This document shows, piece by piece, positions 16,290 to 29,854 of a DNA stretch of 64,000 bases. A program made the translations under genes and the position numbers. This DNA is from Jeongeupia chitinilytica. Lineage in GTDB: Bacteria; Pseudomonadota; Gammaproteobacteria; Burkholderiales; Chitinibacteraceae. The notes beneath the pieces were generated by a model. The model saw only the letters and a list, made by a program, of their open reading frames with translations, had not been told where the DNA came from and made no database searches. Each line of letters starts with the position of its first letter. Positions within the stretch are counted from its first letter, which is position 1. Where the stretch lies: positions 124,001 through 188,000 of the forward strand of contig NZ_BMYO01000001.1 of the NCBI RefSeq assembly GCF_014652315.1, in the 5' to 3' direction.

Positions 16290-19200
16290 ATGAATCCGTC
16301 CCGGTTGTTCATTCTCCGCCCGGTAGCGACCTCGCTGCTCATGGTCGCCATCCTGCTCGCCGGCCTGGTCGCCTATCGCATCCTGCCGATCTCGGCACTG
16401 CCCGAAGTCGACTATCCGACGATCCAGGTCGTCACGCTGTATCCGGGCGCCAGCCCCGACGTGACGACGTCGTCGATTACCGCGCCGCTCGAGCGCCAGT
16501 TCGGCCAGATGCCGGGGCTCAAGCAGATGAGCTCGCAAAGTTCGGGCGGGGCATCGGTCATCACGCTGCAGTTCGGCCTCGAACTCGGGCTCGACGTCGC
16601 CGAGCAGGAAGTGCAGGCGGCGATCAACGCCGCGAGCAACCTGCTGCCGTCCGACCTGCCGAATCCGCCGGTCTACAACAAGGTCAACCCGGCCGACGTG
16701 CCCGTGCTGACCCTGGCGGTGATGTCGAAAACCATGCCGCTGACCCGGGTGCAAGACCTGATCGATACGCGCGTCGCCGCCAAGATCTCGCAACTGCCGG
16801 GCGTCGGCCTCGTCAGCGTGTCGGGCGGCATGCGTCCGGCGGTGCGGGTGCAGGCGAATCCGCGCGCGATCGCCGCGCTGGGGCTCGACCTCGACACGAT
16901 CCGTACCGCAATCGGCAATGCCAACGTCAACGGCGCCAAGGGCAATTTCGACGGACCGAACAAGGCGTCGACGATTTCGGCCAACGACCAGCTGCAGTCG
17001 CCGCAGGCCTACCGCGATCTGGTCATTGCCTACAAGAACGGCGCGCCGATCCGCCTGGGCGATGTCGCCGACGTCGTCGACGGTGCCGAGAACGACAAGC
17101 TCGCCGCATGGGCGGACGACCGCGCCGCGCTGGTGATCAACGTCCAGCGCCAGCCCGGTGCCAATGTGATCCAGACGGTCGACCGGATCAAGAGCCTGCT
17201 GCCGCAACTGCAGGCCGCACTGCCCGGCGCGCTCGAGGTCAAGATCCTCACCGACCGGACGACGACGATCCGCGCCTCGGTGAAGGACGTGCAGCACGAG
17301 CTGCTGCTGGCGATCTTCCTCGTCGTTGCCGTGATCTTCGTGTTCCTGCGCAACGTCTCGGCGACGCTGATTCCGGGCATCGCCGTGCCGCTGTCGCTGA
17401 TCGGCACCTTCGCGGTGATGCATCTGGCCGGCTTCTCGATCAACAACCTCAGCCTGATGGCGCTGACGATCGCGACCGGCTTCGTCGTCGACGACGCGAT
17501 CGTGATGATCGAGAACATCGCCCGCTACATCGAGCAGGGCGACGGGCCGCTCGAGGCCGCGCTGAAGGGCGCCGGCGAGATCGGCTTCACCATCATCTCG
17601 CTGACGTTCTCGCTGATCGCGGTGCTGATTCCGCTGCTGTTCATGGGCGACGTCGTCGGCCGGCTGTTCCGCGAGTTCGCGATCACGCTGGCGGTGTCGA
17701 TCGTGATCTCGATGATCGTCTCGCTGACGCTGACGCCGATGATGTGCGCCAAGCTGCTGAAGCACGTGCCCGAGGAAAAGCAGGGCCGCTTCTACCACGC
17801 CGCCGGCGCCTTTTTCGACCGGATGATCGCCTACTACGGCAAGAAGCTGACGTGGGTGCTCGAGCACCAGGTCGCGACCTTGTGGGTGGCGATCGGCACG
17901 CTGGTGCTGACCGGGTTGCTGTACGTGTGGATTCCGAAGGGCTTCTTCCCGCAGCAGGACACCGGCGTGATCCAGGGCATCACCGAGGCGCCGCAGTCGG
18001 TGTCGTTCCCGGCGATGGCCGAGCGCCAGCAGGCGCTGGCGAAGGTCGTGCTCGAGGACCCGGATGTCGAGAGCCTGTCGTCGTTCATCGGCGTCGACGG
18101 CACCAACGCGACGCTGAACAGCGGCCGGATGCAGATCAATCTGCGGCCGCTGGACCAGCGTGACGACCGTGCGCCGGCGATCATCGCCCGGCTGAACGAG
18201 AAGCTCGCCCACGTCGAGGGCATCCGGCTCTTCATGCAGCCGGTGCAGGACCTGACGATCGAAGACCGTGTCAGCCGCACCCAGTACCAGTTCACGCTCG
18301 AGGCGTCCGATCCGGCCCTGCTGTCCGAATGGACGCGCAAGCTCGTCGACCGGCTGAATCACGAACCGTCGCTCGCCGACGTGACCAGCGACCTGCAGGA
18401 CCGCGGCCTCGTCACCTACGTCGACATCGACCGCGATGCGGCGGCCCGGCTCGGCATCACCGTGCAGGCGATCGACAATGCGCTGTACAACGCCTACGGC
18501 CAGCGGCTGGTGTCGACGATCTTCACCCAGTCGAACCAGTACCGCGTGGTGCTCGAAGCCGAACCCGACATGCAGCGCGGCCCGCGTTCGCTGAACGACC
18601 TCTACCTGACGTCGAGCAACGGCACGCAGGTGCCGCTGGCGAGCATCGCCCAGGTGTCCGAGCGCTACGGCTCGCTGGTGATCAACCACCTCGGCCAGTT
18701 CCCGTCGGTAACGATCTCGTTCAACCTGGCGCCGGGAGCATCGCTCGGCCATGCGGTCGAGGCGATCAAGGCGGCCGAGACCGAGATCGGCGTACCGGTC
18801 GCGGTACAGACGCAGTTCCAGGGCGCGGCGCTGGCGTTCCAGGCGGCACTCGACAACCAGCTGTGGCTGATCCTCGCGGCGATCGTGACGATGTACATCG
18901 TGCTCGGCGTGCTGTACGAGAGCTACATCCACCCGGTGACCATCCTCTCCACGCTGCCGTCGGCCGGGGTCGGCGCGCTGCTGGCGCTGATGCTCTCGGG
19001 CAATGACCTCTCCGTGATCGCCATCATCGGCATCGTGCTCTTGATCGGCATCGTCAAGAAAAACGCGATCATGATGATCGACTTCGCGCTCGACGCCGAA
19101 CGCGAGCAGGGACTGCCGCCGCGCGAAGCGATCTATCAGGCGGCGCTGCTGCGTTTCCGGCCGATCCTGATGACGACGATGGCGGCCCTGCTCGGTGCGC

Positions 19201-19382
19201 TGCCGCTGATGCTCGGTACCGGGGTCGGCGCCGAACTGCGGCATCCGCTCGGCGTCGCCATGGTCGGCGGGCTGATCTTCAGCCAGGTGCTCACGCTGTT
19301 CACCACGCCGGTGATCTATCTCGCGTTCGACCGGCTGGCGCGGCGCGTCAAGGCGGGCCGGACTGCGGCGGCGGACGCATGA
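16290..19382 (+). CDS. mdtB: RND efflux pump subunit, MdtB-like
   Basis: Proton-driven inner-membrane drug exporter of 1030 residues (MdtB 1040). The N-terminus [39 protein letters not shown] is typical; the proton-relay acidic pair is in [12 protein letters not shown] near residue 400, and the second half carries [18 protein letters not shown]. MdtB and MdtC form a mixed trimer that in enterobacteria exports bile salts and novobiocin-like compounds. The next gene overlaps by 4 bases (ATGA), showing translational coupling. Confidence 0.92.
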   Translation: MNPSRLFILRPVATSLLMVAILLAGLVAYRILPISALPEVDYPTIQVVTLYPGASPDVTTSSITAPLERQFGQMPGLKQMSSQSSGGASVITLQFGLELGLDVAEQEVQAAINAASNLLPSDLPNPPVYNKVNPADVPVLTLAVMSKTMPLTRVQDLIDTRVAAKISQLPGVGLVSVSGGMRPAVRVQANPRAIAALGLDLDTIRTAIGNANVNGAKGNFDGPNKASTISANDQLQSPQAYRDLVIAYKNGAPIRLGDVADVVDGAENDKLAAWADDRAALVINVQRQPGANVIQTVDRIKSLLPQLQAALPGALEVKILTDRTTTIRASVKDVQHELLLAIFLVVAVIFVFLRNVSATLIPGIAVPLSLIGTFAVMHLAGFSINNLSLMALTIATGFVVDDAIVMIENIARYIEQGDGPLEAALKGAGEIGFTIISLTFSLIAVLIPLLFMGDVVGRLFREFAITLAVSIVISMIVSLTLTPMMCAKLLKHVPEEKQGRFYHAAGAFFDRMIAYYGKKLTWVLEHQVATLWVAIGTLVLTGLLYVWIPKGFFPQQDTGVIQGITEAPQSVSFPAMAERQQALAKVVLEDPDVESLSSFIGVDGTNATLNSGRMQINLRPLDQRDDRAPAIIARLNEKLAHVEGIRLFMQPVQDLTIEDRVSRTQYQFTLEASDPALLSEWTRKLVDRLNHEPSLADVTSDLQDRGLVTYVDIDRDAAARLGITVQAIDNALYNAYGQRLVSTIFTQSNQYRVVLEAEPDMQRGPRSLNDLYLTSSNGTQVPLASIAQVSERYGSLVINHLGQFPSVTISFNLAPGASLGHAVEAIKAAETEIGVPVAVQTQFQGAALAFQAALDNQLWLILAAIVTMYIVLGVLYESYIHPVTILSTLPSAGVGALLALMLSGNDLSVIAIIGIVLLIGIVKKNAIMMIDFALDAEREQGLPPREAIYQAALLRFRPILMTTMAALLGALPLMLGTGVGAELRHPLGVAMVGGLIFSQVLTLFTTPVIYLAFDRLARRVKAGRTAAADA

Positions 19383-22300
19383 ACCTCTCGAAACTCTTCA
19401 TCCACCGGCCGGTCGCGACGACGCTGCTGATGCTCGGCATCGTGCTGGCAGGGCTGATCGGCTTCAAGCTGCTGCCGGTCGCGCCGTTGCCGCAGGTCGA
19501 TTACCCGACGATCTCGGTCTCGGCCAGCCTGCCCGGCGCCAGCCCGGAAACGATGGCCGCGACGGTGGCGACGCCGCTCGAACGCGCCTTTGCCCGCATC
19601 GCCGGCGTGACCGAAATGACCTCGTCGAGCTCGCTCGGCAGAACGTCGGTAACGCTGCAGTTCGACCTCGACCGCGACATCAACGGCGCCGCGCGCGACG
19701 TGCAGGCGGCGATCAACGCGGCCAAGGCGCTGCTGCCGACCAGCCTGCCGAGCAACCCGAGCTACCGCAAGGTCAACCCGTCCGACGCGCCGATCATGAT
19801 CATGGCGCTGACCTCGCCGACGATGAGTCAGGGCCAGATGTACGACTTCGCCTCGACGGTGATCGCGCAGAAGCTGCTGCAGATCAGCGGCGTCGGCGAC
19901 GTCAACGTCGGCGGCAGCTCGCTGCCGGCGGTACGGGTCGAACTGAACCCGGATGCGCTCGCGCATCAGGGCGTATCGCTCGACGCGGTGCGCACGGCGA
20001 TCAACCAGGCCAACGTCAACCGTCCCAAGGGCTCGGTCGAGGAGGGCAATCGGCGCTGGCAGATCGCCGCCAACGACCAGGCCAGGAAGGCGGCCGACTA
20101 CATGCCGCTGATCGTCCATTACCAGAACGGCGCAGCGGTGCGGCTCTCGGACGTTGCCAACGTGCGCGATGCGGTCGAGAACAGCCGCAATGCCGGTTCG
20201 GCCAACGGCAAACCGTCGGTGCTGCTGATCATCACCCGCGCCCCGGGTGCGAACATCATCGACACCGTCGACCGGATCCGCACCGAGCTGCCGATGCTGC
20301 GCGCATCGCTGCCGGGTGCGGTCGACCTGTCCGTGCAGATGGACCGCTCGCCGACGATCCGCGCCTCGCTCGCCGAGGTCGAGCGCACGCTGCTGATCGC
20401 CGTCGCGCTGGTGATCCTCGTCGTCTACCTGTTCATCGGCAACGCCCGTGCGACGCTGATTCCCTGCGTCGTCGTCCCGGTATCGCTGATCGGCAGTCTG
20501 GCGGCGATGTATCTGCTCGGCTATTCGCTCAACAACCTCTCGCTGATGGCGCTGATCATTGCCACCGGCTTTGTCGTCGACGATGCGATCGTCGTGCTCG
20601 AAAACGTCGCCCGGCACATCGAGGAGGGCATCGAGCCGTTCGCCGCCGCACTGCAGGGCGCGCGCGAGGTCGGCTTCACCGTGCTGTCGATGAGCATTTC
20701 GCTCGTGGCGGTGTTCATTCCGCTGCTCCTGATGGGCGGCCTGCCGGGCCGGCTCTTCCAGGAGTTCGCGGTCACGCTGTCGGTGGCGATCCTGATTTCG
20801 ATGGTCGTGTCGCTGTCGATGACGCCGATGATGTGCGCGCGGCTGCTGCGTGCCGACGATCACGTTCGCCGGCCCAACCGGCTGATCCGCGGCTTCGGTC
20901 ACGTGTTCACCCGGTTGCAGCGCGGCTACGCGGCGTCGCTGTCGTGGGCGCTCAGGCACTCGCTGCTGACGGTGCTGATCCTGATCGTCACGGTGATCTT
21001 CAACGTCCATCTGTACAAGACGATTCCGAAGGGTTTCTTCCCCGAGCAGGATATCGGCCGCGTGTCGGGCTTCATCCAGGCCGACCAGAGCATTTCGTTT
21101 CAGGCGATGAAGGTGAAGATGCAGGCGTTCATCGACATCGTCCACGCCGACCCGGCGGTCGCGACGGTGACGGCGTTCACCGGCGGTCGTGGCGGCACCA
21201 ACAGCGGATCGATGTTCATTTCGCTCAAGCCGCTGTCCGAGCGCAGCGAATCGGCGCAGCAGGTGATCGCCCGGCTGCGCGGCAAGCTTTCGCACGTGCC
21301 CGGCGCGCGTCTGTTCATGGTGCCCGATCAGGACATCCGCATCGGCGGCCGGCAGGGCAACGCGTCCTACCAGTTCACCCTGCAGGGCGACGACCTGCAG
21401 ACGCTGCGTGCGTGGGAGCCGAAGATCCGCGAGGCGCTGTCGGCGATGCCCATCCTGACCGACGTCAACACCGACCAGCAGGACCGCGGCGTCGAAACGG
21501 CGCTCGAAGTCGACCGCGATGCCGCGTCACGGCTGGGGCTGACCGCCAAGGACATCGACAACGTGCTGAACAACGCCTTCGGCCAGCGTCAGGTGTCGAA
21601 CATCTATTCGACGCTGAACCAGTACCACGTGGTGATGGAAGTCGCGCCGCAATACGCGCAAAGCCCGCAGGCGCTGGAGAAGCTGTTCGTCATCGGCCCG
21701 AACGGTGCGCAGGTGCCGCTCTCGGCGTTTGCGCACTGGGCGCCGGCGTTCACGCCGCTGTCGGTCAACCACCAGGGCCAGTTCGCCGCGACGACGATTT
21801 CGTTCAACCTCGCGCCCGGCGTATCGCTGTCGCAGGCGACCGAGGCGGTCAACGACGCGATGGCGCGGCTCGGCGTGCCGACCAGCGTACAGGGCAGCTT
21901 CGCCGGCACGGCCAAGGCCTTCCAGAGTTCGGTGAACAACCAGCCGCTGCTGATTCTGGCGGCGATCATCGCCGTCTACATCGTGCTCGGCATCCTGTAC
22001 GAGAGCCTGGTTCACCCGCTGACCATCCTCTCGACCCTGCCGTCGGCCGGCATCGGCGCGCTGCTGGCGCTGATGGCGTTCAAGACCGACTTCAGCCTGA
22101 TCGCGCTCGTCGGCGTGCTGCTGCTGATCGGCATCGTCAAGAAGAACGCGATCATGATGATCGACTTCGCGCTCGACGCCGAACGCAACGAGGGGCTGAG
22201 TTCGCGCGACGCGATCTACAAGGCCTGCCTGCTGCGCTTCCGGCCCATCCTGATGACGACGATGGCCGCGCTGTTCGGCGCGCTGCCGCTGATGCTCGGC

Positions 22301-22474
22301 CACGGCGACGGTGCCGAGCTGCGCCAGCCGCTCGGCATCGCCATCGTCGGCGGTCTGGTGATGAGCCAGCTGCTGACGCTCTACACGACCCCGGTCGTCT
22401 ACCTTTACCTCGATCGCTTGCGCCTGTGGGGCAGCCGCCAATGGGCGACGCTGTACCGGCGCAAGGAGGCCTGA
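19379..22474 (+). CDS. mdtC: RND efflux pump subunit, MdtC-like
   Basis: Second RND subunit of 1031 residues (MdtC 1025), paralogous to the preceding gene, with [39 protein letters not shown] at the start, the acidic pair in [12 protein letters not shown], and [22 protein letters not shown]. It is predicted to assemble with the MdtB-like subunit into a heterotrimer. The next gene follows after 3 bases, so adaptor, two pumps and outer channel form one transcription unit. The overlapping long minus-strand frames are coding shadows. Confidence 0.92.
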   Translation: MNLSKLFIHRPVATTLLMLGIVLAGLIGFKLLPVAPLPQVDYPTISVSASLPGASPETMAATVATPLERAFARIAGVTEMTSSSSLGRTSVTLQFDLDRDINGAARDVQAAINAAKALLPTSLPSNPSYRKVNPSDAPIMIMALTSPTMSQGQMYDFASTVIAQKLLQISGVGDVNVGGSSLPAVRVELNPDALAHQGVSLDAVRTAINQANVNRPKGSVEEGNRRWQIAANDQARKAADYMPLIVHYQNGAAVRLSDVANVRDAVENSRNAGSANGKPSVLLIITRAPGANIIDTVDRIRTELPMLRASLPGAVDLSVQMDRSPTIRASLAEVERTLLIAVALVILVVYLFIGNARATLIPCVVVPVSLIGSLAAMYLLGYSLNNLSLMALIIATGFVVDDAIVVLENVARHIEEGIEPFAAALQGAREVGFTVLSMSISLVAVFIPLLLMGGLPGRLFQEFAVTLSVAILISMVVSLSMTPMMCARLLRADDHVRRPNRLIRGFGHVFTRLQRGYAASLSWALRHSLLTVLILIVTVIFNVHLYKTIPKGFFPEQDIGRVSGFIQADQSISFQAMKVKMQAFIDIVHADPAVATVTAFTGGRGGTNSGSMFISLKPLSERSESAQQVIARLRGKLSHVPGARLFMVPDQDIRIGGRQGNASYQFTLQGDDLQTLRAWEPKIREALSAMPILTDVNTDQQDRGVETALEVDRDAASRLGLTAKDIDNVLNNAFGQRQVSNIYSTLNQYHVVMEVAPQYAQSPQALEKLFVIGPNGAQVPLSAFAHWAPAFTPLSVNHQGQFAATTISFNLAPGVSLSQATEAVNDAMARLGVPTSVQGSFAGTAKAFQSSVNNQPLLILAAIIAVYIVLGILYESLVHPLTILSTLPSAGIGALLALMAFKTDFSLIALVGVLLLIGIVKKNAIMMIDFALDAERNEGLSSRDAIYKACLLRFRPILMTTMAALFGALPLMLGHGDGAELRQPLGIAIVGGLVMSQLLTLYTTPVVYLYLDRLRLWGSRQWATLYRRKEA

Positions 22475-22477
22475 TCC

Positions 22478-23923
22478 ATGTACCGTATCCGCATCCTTCC
22501 CCTGATCCTTGCCGCCGCGCTGGCCGGCTGCGCCGTCGGTCCCGACTACCAGCGTCCCGACTCCGCGGCGACCGCGTCCGGCCCCGCGGCCGCCGATGCG
22601 TTCCGCGAGGTGCCCGAAGGCTGGACCGTCGCCAGTCCGGCCGACCACGTGCCGCGCGGCGCGTGGTGGACGGTGTACGGCGATCCGCTGCTGAACGAGC
22701 TGGCCGCACAGGTCGACGTTTCGAACCAGAACGTGGCGGCCGCGATCGCGCGCTACCGTCAGGCACGCTCGAGCGCGCAGGAGGCGAGGGCGGCGTTCTT
22801 TCCGACGCTGGGCCTGAGCTACGGCGCCAGCCGCAACGGGTCGTACGACAAGAACACCCAGGCGGTGCAGATCCAGAACAGCCAGACGCTGTCGCTCGAC
22901 GCGAGCTGGGAGCCGGACATCTGGGGAGGCATCCGCCGGCAGGTCGAGTCGTCCGATGCCGGCGCCGAGGCCAGCGCGGCCGATCTGGCTGCGGCGCGGC
23001 TGTCGGCACAGGCCGAACTGGTGCAGGACTACCTGCAACTGCGGATCACCGACGCGCAAAAGCGCCTCGCCGACGAAACCGCCGCCGCCTATGCGCGTTC
23101 CCTGAAACTGACCCAGAACAAGTACGCCGCCGGCATCGTCACCAGGGCCGACGTCGCGCAGGCACAAAGCCAGCTCAAGAGCGCCGAGGCGCAGGCGATC
23201 GACCTCGAACTGAGCCGCCGGCAGCTCGAACACGCGATCGCCATTCTCGTCGGCAAGGCGCCGTCGCAGTTCTCGCTGGTCGCCGATCCGGGCTGGCAAC
23301 CGGCGCTGCCGATGATCCCGGCCGGCGTGCCGTCGCAGCTGCTCGAGCGCCGTCCCGATGTCGCCAGCGCCGAACGCGCGGTCGCGTCGGCCAACGCGCA
23401 GGTCGGCGTCGCCAAGGCGGCGTTCTTCCCGTCGCTGGTGCTCAAGGCCAGCGGCGGCTTCCAGAGCGCCAGCCTGTCGGACTGGTTCAACGCGCCGGGC
23501 CGGGTCTGGGCGCTCGGGGCGACGGTGGCTGAGACGATCTTCGACGCCGGCGCGCGTTCGGCACGCAGCGATCAGGCGGTGGCCGCCTACGACGCGTCGG
23601 TGGCGACCTACCGGCAGACCGTGCTCGGCGGCCTGCAGGAGGTCGAGGACAATCTGGCCGCGATCGACCTGCTGGCCAAGGAGGTCGACGCTCAGAACGA
23701 CGCCGTTGCCGCCGCGCGCGAGGCCGAACGGCTGGCGTTGAACCAGTACACGGCCGGCACGGTCGATTACCTCAACGTCGCCAGCGCCCAGGCCACACGT
23801 TACGCCAGCGAGAAGACCGCGCTGCAGCTGGTCGGCCGGCAACTGTCGGCCAGCGTGCTCCTGATCAAGGCGATCGGTGGCGGCTGGGACGGCAACGTGA
23901 CGCCGCAGCTCGCCCGGCCGTGA
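22478..23923 (+). CDS. Efflux outer membrane factor lipoprotein (NodT/OprM family), with MdtABC-like pump
   Basis: TolC-type channel of 481 residues. The signal peptide ends in a lipobox (AALAGCAVGPDYQRP), so the protein is lipid-anchored on the periplasmic side like OprM. Two OEP repeats follow, each with long helices and conserved SWEPDIWGGIRRQVE and RRPDVASAERAVASANAQVGVAKAAFFP segments. It starts 3 bases after the pump gene and is the dedicated exit duct for that pump. A separate NodT-type channel closes the neighbouring MacAB-like operon. Confidence 0.92.
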   Translation: MYRIRILPLILAAALAGCAVGPDYQRPDSAATASGPAAADAFREVPEGWTVASPADHVPRGAWWTVYGDPLLNELAAQVDVSNQNVAAAIARYRQARSSAQEARAAFFPTLGLSYGASRNGSYDKNTQAVQIQNSQTLSLDASWEPDIWGGIRRQVESSDAGAEASAADLAAARLSAQAELVQDYLQLRITDAQKRLADETAAAYARSLKLTQNKYAAGIVTRADVAQAQSQLKSAEAQAIDLELSRRQLEHAIAILVGKAPSQFSLVADPGWQPALPMIPAGVPSQLLERRPDVASAERAVASANAQVGVAKAAFFPSLVLKASGGFQSASLSDWFNAPGRVWALGATVAETIFDAGARSARSDQAVAAYDASVATYRQTVLGGLQEVEDNLAAIDLLAKEVDAQNDAVAAAREAERLALNQYTAGTVDYLNVASAQATRYASEKTALQLVGRQLSASVLLIKAIGGGWDGNVTPQLARP

Positions 23924-24021
23924 TTATTGCCAACAAGAAATTACAAATGGCGCGAAGGTTGCAATAGCGTTGCGCCTAGACTGCGGCGGTCTATCCCGTC
24001 TACCCGCACGGACCGTCCCGC

Positions 24022-25187
24022 ATGAAAAAGAAGCCGTTGCGCTGGCTGACCGCCATTGCGCTCCTTGTCCCGGCCGTCTGGCTGATCGCCCGCCTGGCCT
24101 TTCCGCCGGCACCGCCGCATTACCTGACCGCGCCGGTGGCGCGGATGGACCTCGAAGAGACGGTGCTGGCCAGCGGCACGCTCAAGCCGGTCAAGCAGGT
24201 CAGCGTCGGCGCGCAGGTCAACGGCCAGCTCAGGTCGCTCAAGGTCAAGCTGGGTGACCGGGTCAGCAAGGGCCAGCTGCTCGCCGAGATCGACCCGGTG
24301 CTGCAGCAGAACGAGTTGCGCAAGGCCGAGGCCGGCCTCGCCCGGGCCGAAGCCGACAAGCGTGCGAAGGCGGCGCAGCTGGTGCAGTTCGAACTGGCGC
24401 TGAAGCGGCAGAAGACGATGCTGGTCAGCGACGCCAGTTCGCGCGCCGACCTTGAAACCGCGCAGGCCCAGCTCGACTCGACCCGTGCCGAACTCGCCGC
24501 GCTGGCGGCGCAGATCCGCCAGGCGACCGTCGACGTCGATACCGCCAGGGCCAACCTCGGTTACACCCGCATCGTGGCGCCGATGGATGGCGAGATCATC
24601 TCGGTCGTCACCCAGGAAGGCCAGACCGTCGTTTCGGCGCAGAGCGCACCGACGATCCTGATCATGGCCAACCTCGACACGATGACGATCAAGGCGCAGG
24701 TGTCCGAGGCCGACGTCGTCCGCGTCAAACCGGGCCAGCCGGTGTACTTCACCATCCTCGGCGCGCCGGGCAAGCGCTTCTACAGCACGCTGCGCGCGAT
24801 CGAACCGGCACCCGAATCGATCGGCACCGAAAGCAGCCAGAGCACGACCGGCAGCACCACGACCGCGGTCTACTACAACGGCCTGTTCGACGTCCCCAAC
24901 CCCAACCACGTGCTCAAGACCTCGATGACCGCACAGGTCTCCGTCGTCCAGGGCGCGGCCAAACAGGTGCTGGCGGTGCCGGTCGCCGCGCTCGGCAAGC
25001 AGGAGAAGGACGGCCGTTACGCGGTGCGCGTGCTCGAACAGGGCAAGCCGCAGGACCGCAAGGTCCGCATCGGCCTGAACGACAACGTCAATGCGCAGGT
25101 GCTCGCCGGCCTGAACGAGGGCGACAAGGTCATCGTCGGCGACCCGGCCCAGCTGCCGGTCGAGAAACCGAGCGAAGTGGGGTTCTG

Positions 25188-25188
<1 letters not shown>
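24022..25188 (+). CDS. macA: ABC-type efflux periplasmic adaptor MacA
   Basis: Membrane fusion protein of 388 residues with an N-terminal membrane anchor ([19 protein letters not shown]), a lipoyl domain ([42 protein letters not shown]), a coiled-coil hairpin of about residues 95-170, and [22 protein letters not shown]. It connects MacB to an outer membrane channel for export of macrolides, peptides or siderophores. The stop TGA and the macB ATG share one base, so translation is coupled. There are 98 bases between the preceding operon and this gene, with no clear promoter or terminator. Confidence 0.92.
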
Positions 25189-27146
<1,958 letters not shown>

Positions 27147-27147
27147 G

Positions 27148-28545
27148 ATGAAAACCGTGATGAAAACAAATGTGATCCGACCGGCCGTACTTGCGCTGGC
27201 CTTGTCGCTCGCGGGCTGCGGCAGCCTGCTCAAGACCGATTACCAGCGGCCGGCGCTCGACCTGCCTTCGGCCTGGCAAGGGCAGGGCGGCGTTGCCGTC
27301 GCAACCGGCGAGCGCTGGTGGCGCGCCTTCGATGATCCGCAGCTCGACGCGTTGATCGAAGGTGCGCTGTTGAGCAACAACGACCTCGCCGCCGCGGCGA
27401 TCCGGGTCCAGCGGGCAAGGCTGCAGGCCGGGCTGGTCGACACGAATCTGACGCCCGATGTGGTCGTCGGCGCCAACGGCAGTGCGAAAAAGGACGTCAA
27501 GCACGGCGGGCCGTCGGTGCGCGGTTACGACGCCAGCGTGGCGGTGAGCTACGAGGTCGACCTGTGGGGCCGGCTGGCGCGCGCCCGCGACGCTGCGGCA
27601 TGGGAGGCCGAGGCGACCGAGCTCGACCGGCAGAGCACGGCGCTGACGCTGGTCGGCACCACGGCGCAGCTGTACTGGCAGATTGCCGAGCTGAACCAGC
27701 GCATCGCCAACGCCGACGCCAGCCTGGCCGACATCCGCCGAACGCTCGAACTGGTGACCGTCCAGCACCGGGCCGGCGCCGTCGGCGGGCTCGACGAAAC
27801 GCAGGCGGCGCTCAATGTCGCCAACCAGCAGGCCGAGCGGACCGAGCTGCTGCGCCAGCGTGATGCCGCCCGCAACGCGCTGGCCCTCCTGTTCGACCAG
27901 GCGCCGGCGCACCGGATGTCCGAGCTGCCCTATCTGCCGAAAACCGCGTTGCCACCGGTGGCCACCGGTGTCCCGGCCGACGTGCTGTCGCGCCGGCCCG
28001 ATGTGGCCGCGGCCGAGTGGCGGCTGAAGCGCAATCTGGCCAATGTCGATGCGACCCGCGCCGACTTCTATCCGAAGCTGACGCTGACCGGTTCGCTCGG
28101 CAGCGCCGACCCGAAACTCACCGACCTCCTGAGCAATCCGGTCGGTACGCTCGGCGCCGGGCTGCTGCTGCCCTTCGTGCAGTGGAACACCCTGCAGCTG
28201 AAGGTCGACATCTCGAAATCCGAGTACGACGAATCGGTCGTGCTGTTCCGCCAGACCCTGTACAAGGCGCTGACCGATGTCGAGGACACGCTGTCGGCCG
28301 GGACGCAGCTGGCGGATCGCGGCGAGGCGCTGCAGCGCGCGTACGCGCTGTCGCTGAAGGCCGAAAGCATCGCCGAAGTACGCTACCGCGCCGGCCAGAC
28401 CGGGGTGAAGGACTGGATCGACCAGCAACGCGCACGGCGTGCCGCCGAAGACGCGCTGGCGCAGAACCGGCGCGACAGCCTCGACAACCGGATGAAGCTG
28501 TATCTGGCTTTGGGCGGCAGCGACACGGTACGCGCGCCGGGCTGA
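27148..28545 (+). CDS. Efflux outer membrane factor lipoprotein (NodT family), with MacAB
   Basis: Second TolC/OprM-like channel, 465 residues from the ATG at 27148 (an in-frame ATG at 27160 is possible). The lipobox SLAGC is at the end of the signal peptide, followed by DYQRPALDLPSAW and two OEP domains including VSYEVDLWGRLARARDAA and SRRPDVAAAEWRLKRNLANVDATRADFYPKLTLTGSLG. It starts one base after macB ends, so it is the third gene of the macAB operon. E. coli MacAB borrows TolC; here the channel is dedicated. Confidence 0.9.
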   Translation: MKTVMKTNVIRPAVLALALSLAGCGSLLKTDYQRPALDLPSAWQGQGGVAVATGERWWRAFDDPQLDALIEGALLSNNDLAAAAIRVQRARLQAGLVDTNLTPDVVVGANGSAKKDVKHGGPSVRGYDASVAVSYEVDLWGRLARARDAAAWEAEATELDRQSTALTLVGTTAQLYWQIAELNQRIANADASLADIRRTLELVTVQHRAGAVGGLDETQAALNVANQQAERTELLRQRDAARNALALLFDQAPAHRMSELPYLPKTALPPVATGVPADVLSRRPDVAAAEWRLKRNLANVDATRADFYPKLTLTGSLGSADPKLTDLLSNPVGTLGAGLLLPFVQWNTLQLKVDISKSEYDESVVLFRQTLYKALTDVEDTLSAGTQLADRGEALQRAYALSLKAESIAEVRYRAGQTGVKDWIDQQRARRAAEDALAQNRRDSLDNRMKLYLALGGSDTVRAPG

Positions 28546-28742
28546 CTCGATGCAACAGCGAATGGAGCTACAAAAACGGTTCCAGCTGGCGGACGAGCCG
28601 AAGCAGTTTGCCGCCGCCCGAAGCACAGCAACCGGAATGGACAAGTGGTCCATGAGGACGTCCCGAAGGAAGCCCCCTTGCGGGGTTGCGGAGCATCGGA
28701 CGGCGGAAAAATGCACAGGCGAAGCCGCCGAATGGGATCGTT

Positions 28743-29741
28743 TCAGCGCTCGAGGCGGACGACGACCTTCCCGAACGCCCCGCGGCCGACGTGGTCGATC
28801 GCCGCCGGCAGGTCCTCGATGCCGTAGACGGTATCGATCACCGGCTTGATGCCGTTCACGTCGATCGCACGGACGAGGTCTTCGAGCGCGCGGCGGTGGC
28901 CGACACCGATGCCCTGGATCGTCAGCCGCTGCTTCAGGAAGGGGATGACCGAGCCGCTGAACTGCGGTCCGCCCAGCAGACCGATCACCGACGCACGGCC
29001 GCCCGACGCCAGTACTTCGAGGGCTTCGCCGAGATCGCTGCCACCGAGCGCGATCAGCTGGTCGACGCCGCGCCCGCCGGTAGCGTCGAGTACGCGCTGC
29101 GTCCAGCCTTCACCGCGCAGTACGCCGTGCTGCACGCCCAGTTCGCGGACCCGGTCGAGCTTGGCCGCGCTGCCCGACGTGGCGACGACCTCTGCACCGT
29201 GCGCCAGCGCAATCTGGGCGCCGAACAGTGCCACGCCGCCGGTGCCCTGCACCAGCACGGTCTCGCCGGCGCGCAGGCCGCCTTCTTCGACCAGCGCATA
29301 CCAAGCGGTCAGCGCCGCGCACGTCAGCGTGCTGGCTTCCAGATCGGACAGCGTCTGCGGTGCGACGACCAATTGGTCCTGCGGCAGCACGACGTACTGT
29401 GCCAGCGTGCCCGGTGCCGGGCCGCCGAGCGCGACACCGGGGACCGTCGGCGCCTTGCCGTCGATCCAGTGGGTCCAGAACGTGCTGATCACGCGCTGAC
29501 CGGCCTGCACCCGGGTTACGCCGTCGCCGACGGCAACGACGCTGCCGGCCATGTCCGAGCCCGGCACCTGCGGGAACGACAGCGGATAACCCATGCCGGT
29601 TTCGATCACCAGCTTGTCGCGGTAGTTGAGCGAGACCGCGGCGACCCTGACCAGCACCTCGCCCGGGCCGGGTTGCGGGATGTCGCGCTCGACCAGCGCC
29701 AGTTGATCGATGCCCGTACCGTTCATTTGCCATTGCTTCAT
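28743..29741 (-). CDS. Zinc-type alcohol dehydrogenase-like / quinone oxidoreductase (MDR family)
   Basis: NAD(P)H-dependent oxidoreductase of the medium-chain dehydrogenase family, 332 residues. The GroES-like N-domain (EVLVRVAAVSLNYRDKLVIETGMGYP, PQVPGSDMAGSVVAVG) and the Rossmann domain (GETVLVQGTGGVALFGAQIALAHGAEVVATSGSAAKLDRVRELG) are clear. The cysteine-rich structural zinc loop is absent, as in quinone-oxidoreductase-like members. The start at 29741 follows GGAGAAAGCAA; upstream frames lie in the intergenic region. It is divergent from a LysR gene that probably controls it. Substrate unknown. Confidence 0.85.
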   Translation of the reverse strand: MKQWQMNGTGIDQLALVERDIPQPGPGEVLVRVAAVSLNYRDKLVIETGMGYPLSFPQVPGSDMAGSVVAVGDGVTRVQAGQRVISTFWTHWIDGKAPTVPGVALGGPAPGTLAQYVVLPQDQLVVAPQTLSDLEASTLTCAALTAWYALVEEGGLRAGETVLVQGTGGVALFGAQIALAHGAEVVATSGSAAKLDRVRELGVQHGVLRGEGWTQRVLDATGGRGVDQLIALGGSDLGEALEVLASGGRASVIGLLGGPQFSGSVIPFLKQRLTIQGIGVGHRRALEDLVRAIDVNGIKPVIDTVYGIEDLPAAIDHVGRGAFGKVVVRLER

Positions 29742-29762
29742 TTGCTTTCTCCAGCGCCACCG

Positions 29763-29854
29763 TGGCGATGACTGAAGCATATTGGCGATGACCGATCTGC
29801 AGTTGCGGCATATATTCACCTTATTGGCGACTATATGGAATCAATGGCGATGGC
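29763..29854. repeat. TGGCGA direct repeats in the oxidoreductase/LysR intergenic region
   Basis: TGGCGATGAC at 29763 and 29783, a degenerate TTGCGGCATA at 29804, TGGCGACTAT at 29825 and TGGCGATGGC at 29845: five elements at 20-21-base steps. The last lies inside the first codons of the LysR gene. Candidate operator array. Confidence 0.55.

Noticed and set aside
16134..19244. 1036-residue antisense frame opposite the MdtB-like gene
   Set aside because: Arg/Asp/His-rich shadow of a GC-rich coding strand with no domain pattern; the sense strand encodes a full RND pump.
28546..28742. Small plus-strand frame after the MacAB channel gene
   Set aside because: No ribosome binding site or protein-like composition; it runs into the convergent oxidoreductase gene. 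I see nothing supported in this gap.
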